Positions 42,828 through 52,516 of a DNA stretch of 60,478 nucleotides are shown here, in pieces. The DNA is from Bacillota bacterium (GTDB lineage Bacteria; Bacillota; Clostridia; Lachnospirales; Lachnospiraceae), in contig JAEYPP010000073.1 in assembly GCA_023410575.1 (NCBI GenBank), positions 1 through 60,478 of the forward strand, in the 5' to 3' direction. The notes beneath the pieces were generated by a model that was not told where the DNA came from, ran no database searches, and worked only from the letters and a program-made list of their open reading frames with translations. The translations under genes were made by a program, and so were the position numbers. How positions within the stretch are numbered: the stretch's first letter is position 1; every line of letters starts with the position of its first letter.

Positions 42828-44894
42828 TTACTCTTTATTCTTAACAAAACCGCAAACTTCGTCAATACATACAAGATTTGTACCTTTTTCCACCATAGAA
42901 CCACCACATCTTGGGCAAATCTCGCCGGAAGGTTTTTGCCAAGACATAAAATCACATTCTGGATTGTTCTCACATCCAAAATAACGTCTGCCTTTTTTGG
43001 TTTTACGAATAATAATATCAGCTCCACATTTTGGACATGCAACACCAACTTTTTCAAAATATGGTTTTGTATTTCGGCATTCTGGAAAACCAGGACATGC
43101 TAAAAACTTTCCATGTGGTCCATATTTGATTACCATATTACGACCACATTCAGAGCAAATTACATCGGTCTTTTCATCCTCGATTTTTACTTGTTCTAAT
43201 TGTGACTCTGCAGCATTAACTGCTTCCTCCAAATCAGGATAGAAATTGCTAACAACTGTTTTCCAGTTTACAGCACCATCCTCAATACCATCTAGCAGTG
43301 CTTCTAAGTTCACTGTAAAGTTTACATCAACTATAGACGGAAAAGCTTCCTTCATAATCTTGTTTACTACTTCACCGAGTTCTGTAACATAAAGATTTTT
43401 ATTCTCTTTGATTACATATCTTCTTGCAATGATTGTAGTAATTGTTGGAGCATACGTACTTGGACGTCCAATTCCTAGTTCTTCTAAAGCCTTAACTAGC
43501 GCAGCCTCTGTAAAATGTGCTGGTGGCTGAGTAAAGTGTTGACTTTCTTCAAGTTCATTCAATTTAAGTTCTGTATTCACTTCAAGCTTCTTTAAATTAG
43601 AAGAAGTATTTTCTTCTACATCATCAGATGTTTGGTATACCGTCATGAATCCATCAAAAATCAAATGAGATGCGGCAACAGTAAAGCGATAACCATTACC
43701 ATCAATCTTTGCAGTTTGTGTTTCATACTTTGCAGGTGCCATTCTACTAGCGAGAAAGCGTTTCCATATTAACTGATATAAACGAAATTGATCTCTGCCT
43801 AAGGATTCCTTCACAATTACCGGAGTTAAATCAACATAAGTAGGACGAATTGCTTCATGAGCATCCTGAATCTTTTTCCCTGTCGCCTTGTTCACATCCT
43901 GCGTAGTAACTAACTCTTCTGAATAATGCTCACGAATAAATTGTTTCGCTGCTGCATCTGCTTCTTCACTTACACGAACTGAATCTGTACGCAAATAAGA
44001 AATCAAACCAATTGTTCCATGACCTTTTACATCAACACCCTCATATAATTGTTGTGCAAGACGCATCGTCTTTTGTGTAGAAAAGTTTAAAACTTTCGCG
44101 GCTTCTTGTTGTAACGTACTCGTTGTAAATGGTAAAGGAGCTTTCTTTTGACGTTCTCCATTCTTTACCTCTGTTATTTTGAAAGTTGCATCTTTACACT
44201 GTTGAATGATTTTCTCTACTTCTTCTTTTGTAGAAATATTCATCTTATGGTCAGTTGTTCCATAAAACTTAGCAACTAATGGTTTCTTTTCATCCTTTAA
44301 TTCAAACTTTGCATCCAGATGCCAATATTCTTGTGGTAAGAAAGCATTAATTTCTTCTTCTCGATCGCAAATAATTCTTAAAGCCACTGATTGCACTCGA
44401 CCAGCACTTAGGCCTCGTTTTACCTTTGCCCATAGTAATGGACTAATCTTATAGCCTACCATACGGTCTAACATACGTCTTGCTTGTTGTGAGTCCACAA
44501 GATTCATATCAATCTTTCTTGCTTCTTTTATCGAATTCTTTATCGCATTCTTCGTAATCTCATTAAATGTAATACGATTTGCGCTTTTGCTATCAAGTTT
44601 TAATGTATTTGCCAAATGCCAGGAGATTGCTTCTCCTTCGCGATCAGGGTCAGTTGCGAGATATACTTTATCAGCTTTTTTCACTTCTTTACGAAGTTTA
44701 GCTAATAAATCTCCTTTCCCACGGATTGTTATATATTTTGGTTCAAAACCATGTTCTATGTCAATTCCCATTTGGCTCTTTGGTAAATCTCGTACGTGCC
44801 CGTTTGAAGCTAGAACTTCATAATTCGCCCCCAAAAACTTCTTAATCGTTTTTGCTTTTGCAGGTGACTCAACTATAACTAAATACTTTGGCAT
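42828..44894 (-). CDS. topA: DNA topoisomerase I
   Basis: A 688-aa type IA topoisomerase that relaxes negative supercoils. The Toprim domain starts LVIVESPAKAKTIKKFLG; the active-site Tyr lies in IGLISYLRTDSVRVSEE (about residue 300); the AHEAIRPT and GIGRPSTYAPTI motifs are intact. The C-terminus has three zinc ribbons: CSECGRNM...CPGFPEC, CPKCGADI...CENNPEC and CPRCGGSM...CIDEVC. Full length. It is between dprA and codY as in Firmicutes generally. Confidence 0.97.
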   Translation of the reverse strand: MPKYLVIVESPAKAKTIKKFLGANYEVLASNGHVRDLPKSQMGIDIEHGFEPKYITIRGKGDLLAKLRKEVKKADKVYLATDPDREGEAISWHLANTLKLDSKSANRITFNEITKNAIKNSIKEARKIDMNLVDSQQARRMLDRMVGYKISPLLWAKVKRGLSAGRVQSVALRIICDREEEINAFLPQEYWHLDAKFELKDEKKPLVAKFYGTTDHKMNISTKEEVEKIIQQCKDATFKITEVKNGERQKKAPLPFTTSTLQQEAAKVLNFSTQKTMRLAQQLYEGVDVKGHGTIGLISYLRTDSVRVSEEADAAAKQFIREHYSEELVTTQDVNKATGKKIQDAHEAIRPTYVDLTPVIVKESLGRDQFRLYQLIWKRFLASRMAPAKYETQTAKIDGNGYRFTVAASHLIFDGFMTVYQTSDDVEENTSSNLKKLEVNTELKLNELEESQHFTQPPAHFTEAALVKALEELGIGRPSTYAPTITTIIARRYVIKENKNLYVTELGEVVNKIMKEAFPSIVDVNFTVNLEALLDGIEDGAVNWKTVVSNFYPDLEEAVNAAESQLEQVKIEDEKTDVICSECGRNMVIKYGPHGKFLACPGFPECRNTKPYFEKVGVACPKCGADIIIRKTKKGRRYFGCENNPECDFMSWQKPSGEICPRCGGSMVEKGTNLVCIDEVCGFVKNKE

Positions 44895-45203
44895 CGTTCT
44901 CTCCCCTCATATGTTTCGGATATAAACTCTGATTATCATATACTATTTTTTTTCGTCTGACAAGAGAAAAAATAAGAAAATTAAAAAATTGGTAAATAAT
45001 GTATTCATTCTCATAATTTTTCTGATTTCTCATAATGTCTTATTAATACTGCTCAACTCAAAACAGTTCAACAGTTTTTAATACTATAATATATGATTCA
45101 CAAGATTTCATACATAAAACTTATGATTTATTACCTTCTCCTATGTTTTGTATTTCATTATAATAAATTTCCTTTTTACCATTTCTACTTTATCATTATA
45201 ATG
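44895..45203 (-). other. topA upstream region
   Basis: A 309-base AT-rich gap between dprA and topA. It holds the topA promoter near its left end. The rest shows only small A/T-rich dyads and no gene or dprA terminator that I can support. Confidence 0.5.
44935..44963 (-). promoter_or_regulatory. topA promoter
   Basis: TTGTCA and TATGAT are separated by 17 bases, about 40 bases before the topA ATG. The spacer holds an A8 run, which may make it sensitive to supercoiling. Confidence 0.75.
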
Positions 45204-46304
45204 TTATAATCGCACCGTATAATAATTCTTTGCAATCTGCTTAACTAAATCTTTCATTTCAAGATTTAATAAAGCTTGAGCAGCTTGGCCTACCTCAAGC
45301 TTAGTTTTTTCTACAATTCTACCAATGTAGAGAGGTTCAAGTGTTAGTTGCTCATATACGGCATATTCTTGTTCTGTAAGTATTTCATTAAGCAACTCCT
45401 TTCTTTTTCCTAACGCTTGATCTTTGGTACTCTCAATATGAAAGTATTCTAGTATATCCTTCGGGCTACAAACAACTTGGGCGCCCATTCGGGCAAGGCG
45501 ATTGCATCCTAGTGATAACTCATCTGTAATACGACCTGGAATAACAAAAATCTCTTTCCCCTGTTCTAACCCTTGATCCACAGTGATGAAGGAACCACTT
45601 CTTTCTCTTGCTTCAATCACAAGAATTGCATCACTTAATCCTGCAATAAGACGATTTCTTCTCGGAAAATTTCCTGCTAATGGTTTCATATGTAATCCAT
45701 ATTCCGAGAGGATTCCACCCACTATCTCCATCTTTTGATATAGATAATAATTGGACTTAGGATAACAAACATCAATACCTGAGCCTAGAATACCCAATGT
45801 ATATCCATTCTCTTGTAATGCCCCAGTGTGACTATACCCATCAATCCCCATTGCTAATCCACTAATAATCTGAATCCCTGCTTTAGCTAGTTCTCTTGCA
45901 AAATAAATCGCGAGTTCTCTTCCATAGTTCGTACAATTTCGGGCACCAACAATCGCAATAGATGGTCGATTCACGTCAGGAAGGTTTCCTTTCATATAAA
46001 AACCGTAAGGTGCATCATACACCTCACACAATTTTGCTGGATACTCTATATCCTGCTGTATTACAAAGCGGACCTTTGCCTTATCTAATTCCTCATATAC
46101 TCGCTTAATTTTATCCTCTTCGTGTACTTCGCTTAAGTAAGCGATATCTCTGTCTGATAAAGCGTTAATCTGCTTTAACGAATCTTCCTTAGCAGAAAAA
46201 ATTGATTCGATATCTCCATAATAATCGAGTAATTCCTGTATCTTTTTATAACCTATCCCATTAATATTGCAAAGCCAAAACCACAATTCACGTTTATCTA
46301 GCAA
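45204..46304 (-). CDS. dprA: DNA-processing protein DprA (Smf)
   Basis: A 366-aa protein that loads RecA on incoming single-stranded DNA. N-terminal helix-hairpin-helix-like part (CNINGIGYKKIQELLDYYG), then the Rossmann fold: SIAIVGARNCTNYGRELA, ISGLAMGIDGYSHTGAL, GSGIDVCYPKSNYYLY, FPRRNRLIAGLSDAILVIEA. A C-terminal winged helix follows. I choose a TTG start at 46304 with AAGGAG 9 bases upstream; it overlaps the comM-like stop by 11 bases. A GTG frame to 46364 would overlap by 71 bases and lacks a site. Confidence 0.9.
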   Translation of the reverse strand: MLDKRELWFWLCNINGIGYKKIQELLDYYGDIESIFSAKEDSLKQINALSDRDIAYLSEVHEEDKIKRVYEELDKAKVRFVIQQDIEYPAKLCEVYDAPYGFYMKGNLPDVNRPSIAIVGARNCTNYGRELAIYFARELAKAGIQIISGLAMGIDGYSHTGALQENGYTLGILGSGIDVCYPKSNYYLYQKMEIVGGILSEYGLHMKPLAGNFPRRNRLIAGLSDAILVIEARERSGSFITVDQGLEQGKEIFVIPGRITDELSLGCNRLARMGAQVVCSPKDILEYFHIESTKDQALGKRKELLNEILTEQEYAVYEQLTLEPLYIGRIVEKTKLEVGQAAQALLNLEMKDLVKQIAKNYYTVRL

Positions 46305-47853
46305 CCAAATCAGCTCCTTCCGACCAATATTTTTGTTCGAAACTTCGATAGCAAATCGCTTCACTCAAGTGTTTTGTACTAATCTCCTCAGATTCTTCTA
46401 AATCTGCTATTGTTCGAGCTACTTTCAATATTCTATGAAAGCCACGAGAACTTAATTGTAAACGATGAAAGGCAGACTCCATCAAATCTTTTGCCTCTTG
46501 TCCTAACGCACAATACTTAGCAATTTTCTTTGGCGTTAATTGAGAATTAAACAAAAATGGTTCTGAACTATAACGAGATAACTGTATTCTTCTTGCAGCG
46601 AGAATTCGTTCACGAATCTGACTAGAACCTTCTGTTGCTTCTTGTTTTTGTAGCTCCTTATATTCTATTGGTGCTGTCTCTATAAATACATCCATACGAT
46701 CAAGTAATGGACCTGAGATGTGATTTAAATATCGATGAATCTGAGCATAAGAGCAATGGCATCGCAAACGATTTGGATAATAGCCACATTTACAGGGATT
46801 CATGGATGCAACCAACATAAAGTTCGCCGGATATTGATAGGTACCGTTTAACCGACTAATTACTACAGTATGTTCTTCTAAGGGTTGTCGCAAAAGCTCT
46901 AATGTACTCATATCGAACTCTGGTAATTCATCCAAGAATAAAACACCATTGGTAGCGAGACTAATCTCACCTGGCTGCGGATACTTACCTCCACCAACTA
47001 GTGCAGTTTTCGTAATCGAGTGATGAGGTGCACGAAATGGTCGACTTAAGACAAGGGATTGATCCTCCTTCATAATACCAGCTACACTGTATACCTTCGT
47101 TAATTCAATGCTTTCTGCAAAAGATAACTCCGGCATTACGGTTGGTATTCGTTTTGCCAACATCGTTTTTCCAGTACCAGGGCTTCCAATCATTAATAAA
47201 TGATGCATTCCAGCTACCGCAATTTCAATCGCTCGTTTCGCACTTTCTTGACCTGAAACCTCAGAAAAGTCTACATCATAGCTTTTCTCCATACTCTTTT
47301 TAAACATCTGACTTACATCAACGTACTCTGCTTCTATATTTGTAGCACCAAGTAGATACAAAAAAGCTTCTTTTAAATTAGATACACCAATTATTTCGAT
47401 TCCGCTAATTACAGCACCCTCTTTTGCATTCTCCTTTGGAAGAATACAACGAAGAAACCCCTGCTCTTTTGCAGCGGTGACAATTGGTAATACTCCATTG
47501 ACACGATTTAACTTAGCGTCTAAACTAAGTTCTCCAATAAATAATGTTTTTTCCAGATAATCTTCTGGGATATGACCAGATGAGGTCAAGATAGAAATAG
47601 CGATAGCCAGATCAAATGCCGTTCCTTCCTTTCTAACATCTGCTGGCGAAAGATTGATTGTAATTCTTTTTGGAGGCAAATGAAATTCCGAATTCTTTAT
47701 CGCAACCCGAACCCTTTCTTTTGCCTCCTTCACTTCTGCTCCAAGTAAACCAACTAGCTCAATGCAAGGCAATCCATCACTGACGTCTGCCTCTACTTGA
47801 ACGATAAAAGCATGTATTCCTTCCACTGCTGCACTGTAAGCTTTGCTAAACAT
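46294..47853 (-). CDS. comM: ComM/YifB-type Mg-chelatase-like AAA+ ATPase
   Basis: A 519-aa protein: N-terminal Lon-like S5 fold (FSKAYSAAVEGIHAFIVQVEADVSDGLPCIELVGL), a central AAA+ domain with Walker A GSPGTGKTMLAKR and Walker B VLFLDELPEF, and a C-terminal Mg_chelatase_C helix bundle. In Gram-negatives ComM is a helicase aiding branch migration during transformation. The direct overlap with dprA suggests they act together in DNA uptake or recombination. Start at 47853 after AAAGGAAATGTT; a TTG frame to 47874 is less likely. Confidence 0.9.
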   Translation of the reverse strand: MFSKAYSAAVEGIHAFIVQVEADVSDGLPCIELVGLLGAEVKEAKERVRVAIKNSEFHLPPKRITINLSPADVRKEGTAFDLAIAISILTSSGHIPEDYLEKTLFIGELSLDAKLNRVNGVLPIVTAAKEQGFLRCILPKENAKEGAVISGIEIIGVSNLKEAFLYLLGATNIEAEYVDVSQMFKKSMEKSYDVDFSEVSGQESAKRAIEIAVAGMHHLLMIGSPGTGKTMLAKRIPTVMPELSFAESIELTKVYSVAGIMKEDQSLVLSRPFRAPHHSITKTALVGGGKYPQPGEISLATNGVLFLDELPEFDMSTLELLRQPLEEHTVVISRLNGTYQYPANFMLVASMNPCKCGYYPNRLRCHCSYAQIHRYLNHISGPLLDRMDVFIETAPIEYKELQKQEATEGSSQIRERILAARRIQLSRYSSEPFLFNSQLTPKKIAKYCALGQEAKDLMESAFHRLQLSSRGFHRILKVARTIADLEESEEISTKHLSEAICYRSFEQKYWSEGADLVAR

Positions 47854-47979
47854 AACATTTCCTTTCCTCTCCAAGAAAGGTACCAGTTAGATTATACAAT
47901 AGTTAACTGACGAAAAACAATGCCAAGTTGTAAGAATCGTTATACAAAATCAGTGGGCATGTAACATAAAGTAACAGCC

Positions 47980-48008
47980 AAAAGTCCACAAAATATATGT
48001 GGACTTTT
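47980..48008. terminator. Terminator-like hairpin between sbcC and the comM-like gene
   Basis: A perfect 11-bp stem AAAAGTCCACA / TGTGGACTTTT with a 7-base loop lies 60 bases after the sbcC stop. Its arms supply A and U ends for both directions, so it can be read on either strand. Confidence 0.65.
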
Positions 48009-48067
48009 ACGGTACTTTAATAAATACGATCCCCTTCCTCCTTATATTCCATATTCAACTAGTACGA

Positions 48068-51000
48068 TTACAGATTCCAAGAAATCTCACTACCTTTAGC
48101 ACTTTTTTTGACAATCAGTTTTCTCTCGATTTGTTCCTTTAATTCTGTTACATGGGAGATAATTCCAACAAGGCGTCGATCACCTGCGAGATCATTTAAG
48201 ATAGAAATTGCTTGCGAACGAGACTCTTCATCCAAAGAACCAAATCCCTCATCAATAAACATGGTATCTAAATGAATTTTACCAGCTGTATTTTGCATAA
48301 CATCTGCCATTCCAAGTGCCATTGACAAAGCTGCCATAAATGATTCTCCACCTGATAATGTCTTAACATCTCTTGTTTTATCATTAACCATACTGTAAAC
48401 ATCAAGGTCTAAGCCAACCTCGCCTCGCTTTTCAAGGTCATTAAAGTCACGACATTGTAGAATAAATCGATTGGAAGACATTACGATGAGACGTTTATTT
48501 GCCTCATGAATAATATTCTTAAAGTAGCGTCTCTGGATATAAGTCTGAAAATCAAGCTTTGCCATACCAGAAAGATTTCCATTGGCAGTTTTATCCAGTC
48601 GACTCATGCACTCATACTCTTCTCGAAGTTTTTTACGTTTTTTCATTGCTTCCATCGTATTACGATAAGAAGTCTCGTTCTTTTGAATGATAACATAATA
48701 TTCTTTATTTTTCTTTTCCAACTCATTCATATCTTCTTCTAATTTGGCACGTTTTTCTAAGAATACTGAAAGCTCGACTTTTTCTTTACCTGCTGTTTGC
48801 TCTTGATAAACTTGAATCTGAGCTTGATTTTTTGATATCGCAAGCTCGTATTGACTGCATTCCTCTTCCCAACTCTTGATTATATTTTCAGCAATTTTAT
48901 GGCTCTTATACTCTTGTTCACTAGCAAAACCAAATTCACAGATTGCTTGTTTATACTCTATTTCAAATGCAAGACAATCTTTTTCTTGCAAAGCTTCTTC
49001 TTCCTTGGCATTCTTAAGCTCACCTACAATTTTTTGATAGGCTTCACTGACCTTTTGGTAGTTTTCCGCTGCCATCTTCTTTTCATCATTAAGACGCTCT
49101 CGTCGTTGTATATTTTCTTCCAATGACTTTTTCGCAATTGTAGCCTCTTCATAAGGTAACCCTTCTTTGAGAAGTACTTCTTCCTTATATAAAGTACCAA
49201 CCAAGAGCTGAGCCTCATTCAATTTAGTTCGATACTCTTCTAATTTTTTCGCGCTTTCTTCTAAGGTTACTGATTGGTTTCTCAATTCTATCATATTTTT
49301 TTCAAAGGCTTCTTGCTTTTGCTTTTCTAGATCGAGTTTTTCTCGAACTGTTTTCCCTTCTTCAATGCACTTTTTGCGATTAATCACAATATCATTCATA
49401 CAATCTTCTGAATATGCAAATGCTTCCCCTAACAAACGTTTACCATTGTCATACAAGGTACTCTTCTTCGCCTCTAGTTTTTGAATTTCTATCGCTAATT
49501 TATCACTTTCTCTCGTTTTTACCTCATCTGCAGCATCTCGTTCCTTTTTTGCCTGGTTTACAATCTGCTGAGTCACTGCTTCATTAGAAAACGGTGCAAG
49601 TTTTGGATGACTCGTAGAACCACATACTGGGCAAGCTTGACCTTCTTTCAACGTTGAAGCAATAATTCCTACCTGCTCTGAGATAAATATTTCATTTAAC
49701 TGCTCGTAATTTGCGCTCTTTTGCTGATATTCCTGCAATGCCTTCTGAGTCGAAGCCTTGTATGTTTCAACCAACTTCATTAATTCATTCAATTCTGCTG
49801 CCATCTTTAATAAAGAGTCATAATCTTGATATTGTTGTCCTAAATCCTTCAATTGCTGATCGAGCCTAATAACAGTTGTAGCACTATCCTTTAGTTGCTC
49901 ATTTTGTTCATTTATTTCAGTGATTCTTCTTTTCGTTAATTCAAATGTAGCATTCTCACGTTCAACACTCGCTTGATGTTGCTCATAATTTTTCTTAGCT
50001 TCTTGCACTTGTTTTTGCTTTTGTTGTAGCTTATCATAAATCGGAAGGCAATCCGTCAATCTCATAATCGTTTTTTGAAGAAGCGGTAACTGTTGCTCAA
50101 TTGACTGTTCTTTTTCCTTCTTAATCTCAAGCATCAACGCTGATTGCTGTTCTAACTGACTTGTTTCCTTAATTAATTGCTTCAATTGGTCTCTTTTTAA
50201 ATTTAGAGATTGAAGTACTCTTTGATAAATCATTTCTTTCGTATTCACTTGTGCGGCACTGCGTGCTAGAGCAATGGCATCATTCTTCTTTTGTATCTCA
50301 GATGCTTTTTCTCTAAGTTCTACCGAAACTCTCTCTAACTTCTCTAACTCGTTAAATAATCGATTGATTTCATTCCCTTTATGAATTTGTTCTTTTACCA
50401 CTTCTAATTCTTTAGCGGTAGTCGAAGAAACTTCTTTGAGTTCCTTCTCTTTTTCTTTTACTTCCTCTGTGATTTTCTTTAAGAGTTCAAGTACTTCTTC
50501 CTGACTGCTTTCTGAAAACTTTCCTTTCAACATCCATTCTGATACATATTCACTATCTTCGTACAAAGCGACATTATCTAGCCAGAATCCAATCTCTTTT
50601 TGATTATCACATAGCTTTCCATATAAAGCTTTTGCGCGTTCCCCTAACTCTCTTTGAACTCTCCAGTAAATTCGTGTATTAAATATTTTTGAAAAAATCT
50701 CTTTTCGATCTTTAGAAGGTGCTAATAACAGTTTCATAAACTCGCCTTGTGCAATCATAGCAATCTGGGTAAACTGATTCACATCCAGTCCAATAATCTC
50801 AATAATTTTTTGATTTGTCTCTTTCACTTTGCCATAGAATGGTTTGCCATCTGGCATCATCAGTTCAACTGCGGCCAATTCTTGAGTTACCGTATATTCG
50901 CCATCCTTATTTTTACGTTTGCTTCGACGCATAAAATTAGGATTTCGACGTATCGTATAAATATTTCCATTATATAAAAAAGTCAACTCCACATAAGTTA

Positions 51001-51223
51001 GCGTATCATCATCCGCGTACTCGCTTCTCATCATATCACCATCACGTTTGCCACCACTTGTTTGATCGTATAGAGCATACGTAATTGCGTCGAAGATTGT
51101 CGTTTTGCCTGCACCAGTATCCCCTGTGATTAAGAAAATCCCTTGATTTACCTTTTCAAAATCAACTTCTATGACTCCTGCATAGGAACCAAAAGCTGAC
51201 ATGATAACTTTTAATGGTTTCAT
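48068..51223 (-). CDS. sbcC: Exonuclease subunit SbcC (Rad50-like ATPase)
   Basis: A 1051-aa SMC-like ATPase of the SbcCD nuclease, which opens hairpins and cruciforms at stalled forks. The N-lobe has MSAFGSYAG and Walker A TGDTGAGKTTIFDAI (about 33-47). Two long coiled coils flank a zinc-hook CPVCGSTSHP near the middle. The C-lobe has signature LSGGESFMAALSMALGMAD and Walker B TMFIDEGFGSLDEES. It starts one base after the sbcD stop. Long palindromes nearby are its expected substrate type. Confidence 0.96.
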   Translation of the reverse strand: MKPLKVIMSAFGSYAGVIEVDFEKVNQGIFLITGDTGAGKTTIFDAITYALYDQTSGGKRDGDMMRSEYADDDTLTYVELTFLYNGNIYTIRRNPNFMRRSKRKNKDGEYTVTQELAAVELMMPDGKPFYGKVKETNQKIIEIIGLDVNQFTQIAMIAQGEFMKLLLAPSKDRKEIFSKIFNTRIYWRVQRELGERAKALYGKLCDNQKEIGFWLDNVALYEDSEYVSEWMLKGKFSESSQEEVLELLKKITEEVKEKEKELKEVSSTTAKELEVVKEQIHKGNEINRLFNELEKLERVSVELREKASEIQKKNDAIALARSAAQVNTKEMIYQRVLQSLNLKRDQLKQLIKETSQLEQQSALMLEIKKEKEQSIEQQLPLLQKTIMRLTDCLPIYDKLQQKQKQVQEAKKNYEQHQASVERENATFELTKRRITEINEQNEQLKDSATTVIRLDQQLKDLGQQYQDYDSLLKMAAELNELMKLVETYKASTQKALQEYQQKSANYEQLNEIFISEQVGIIASTLKEGQACPVCGSTSHPKLAPFSNEAVTQQIVNQAKKERDAADEVKTRESDKLAIEIQKLEAKKSTLYDNGKRLLGEAFAYSEDCMNDIVINRKKCIEEGKTVREKLDLEKQKQEAFEKNMIELRNQSVTLEESAKKLEEYRTKLNEAQLLVGTLYKEEVLLKEGLPYEEATIAKKSLEENIQRRERLNDEKKMAAENYQKVSEAYQKIVGELKNAKEEEALQEKDCLAFEIEYKQAICEFGFASEQEYKSHKIAENIIKSWEEECSQYELAISKNQAQIQVYQEQTAGKEKVELSVFLEKRAKLEEDMNELEKKNKEYYVIIQKNETSYRNTMEAMKKRKKLREEYECMSRLDKTANGNLSGMAKLDFQTYIQRRYFKNIIHEANKRLIVMSSNRFILQCRDFNDLEKRGEVGLDLDVYSMVNDKTRDVKTLSGGESFMAALSMALGMADVMQNTAGKIHLDTMFIDEGFGSLDEESRSQAISILNDLAGDRRLVGIISHVTELKEQIERKLIVKKSAKGSEISWNL

Positions 51224-51224
51224 C

Positions 51225-52388
51225 TTAATCCTCCTCTCGACTTATACTTATAATAGAAGCTATAATCTCTTCTTCTTTTTCAGACATTGGACACTGTTGC
51301 ATTTCTTGATAAAATTCAGCAAATGCTAAAATAGGATCTAAAACACTAGCTTCCCCATTTACTTCATTGATACGTGCTTGTGTTCTTGTATTATCGACCA
51401 TTAATTCCAATACATTGTCGTATTTTTCTTCTAACTGGTCTTTTGGCTTATAAGGGTCTATTTCGTCAGTAATTGTCACACTAATAAAATCATGACAATT
51501 TTCTTTTGTCGCACGGTCAAGAATTTCTTGTAATAAACCTCTCTCTCTTCTTACATCCTGTAATGCAGACAGTGGAATTGATTCGATTCCTATTTCATTT
51601 CCTTTCTTTAATAACGTTACAACCGTAATTGATTTTTCATGTTTTTCTTCGCTCACGGAATATTTCAGTGGAGTTCCACAATAACGAATCGTTGGTTTTA
51701 ATACATATTGTGGCTTATGAATATGACCTAATGCAACATAGTCAAACTGTTCTACTAGAGAAGCATCGACACTGTCAAGTCCTCCAACCGTAATCGATAA
51801 CTGTTCTGAGTCCGAAGTTTCCGGTGCTTGTCCTGCATTTACGTAAAACTGATGAGAGATCAAGCAATTTCTCTGACTATAATCTATCTCTTCTCTCTCT
51901 AACAGAGCTTGAATTGCACTATGATAAGTCGTAACCTCGCCATCTTCAAACAGATGTCTAACATATGCAGGCTTGACAAATGGGAGTAAATAAAAGTTCA
52001 CATCCCCATATTCATCCTGTAACGTTATTTTTCTTAGATATTCCCCCTCTTCCTGAGGTGGCATTACAGATATATAAATCTGATGTTTTTCTAAAAAAGA
52101 ACTTGCATAACGAAGTCGCTCAGCAGAATCATGATTTCCAGCAATGATGAGCACTGGAATTGTCGGAACTATATTGGCTAAATTATTTAAAAAGTTATCA
52201 AAAATTGTATATGCTTCTGCAGAAGGTAGAGATTTGTCGAAAATATCCCCAGCGATTAAGATTGCATTTGGACGCTGTAATATCGCTTCCTGGACAATCT
52301 TATTGAGGATGTCCTCCTGATTTTTTCTTAAATTATAGGAATGCAGTTGCTTTCCTATGTGTAAATCTGATAAATGAAATAATTTCAT
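51225..52388 (-). CDS. sbcD: Exonuclease subunit SbcD (Mre11-like)
   Basis: A 387-aa metallophosphoesterase. All motifs are intact: LSDLHIGKQL, AGDIFDKS, AGNHDSAERL, ISHQFYV and ALGHIHKPQ. The C-terminal cap domain (about 270-387) is normal. Ribosome binding site GGGGGAGAAT. The 128-base leader has alternative pairing (see regulatory entry). Confidence 0.96.
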   Translation of the reverse strand: MKLFHLSDLHIGKQLHSYNLRKNQEDILNKIVQEAILQRPNAILIAGDIFDKSLPSAEAYTIFDNFLNNLANIVPTIPVLIIAGNHDSAERLRYASSFLEKHQIYISVMPPQEEGEYLRKITLQDEYGDVNFYLLPFVKPAYVRHLFEDGEVTTYHSAIQALLEREEIDYSQRNCLISHQFYVNAGQAPETSDSEQLSITVGGLDSVDASLVEQFDYVALGHIHKPQYVLKPTIRYCGTPLKYSVSEEKHEKSITVVTLLKKGNEIGIESIPLSALQDVRRERGLLQEILDRATKENCHDFISVTITDEIDPYKPKDQLEEKYDNVLELMVDNTRTQARINEVNGEASVLDPILAFAEFYQEMQQCPMSEKEEEIIASIISISREED

Positions 52389-52417
52389 ATTCTCCCCCTA
52401 TTTTCCATCTAACTACA

Positions 52418-52513
52418 GATGAAATTGACCCGTAATTTCATCAACTTAATTAAAAGAATGATCGTAATATCCACTCTTTCCATATAGTCAACCAAATCAC
52501 AGGTCAATTTCAC
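52418..52513 (-). promoter_or_regulatory. Alternative-pairing leader before sbcD
   Basis: On the minus-strand RNA, segment A (GTGAAATTGACC, 52513-52502) and segment B (GATGAAATT, 52442-52434) can each pair with segment C (GGTCAATTTCATC, 52430-52418). A:C gives 10 base pairs and B:C gives 9, and they exclude each other. It lies just ahead of the sbcD ribosome binding site. The role is inferred. Confidence 0.4.
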
Positions 52514-52516
52514 TAT

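Noticed and set aside
42761..43057. Minus-strand frame of 98 codons rich in Cys and Val
   Set aside because: It lies in another frame of the topA zinc-ribbon region and terminator, with no start site of its own.
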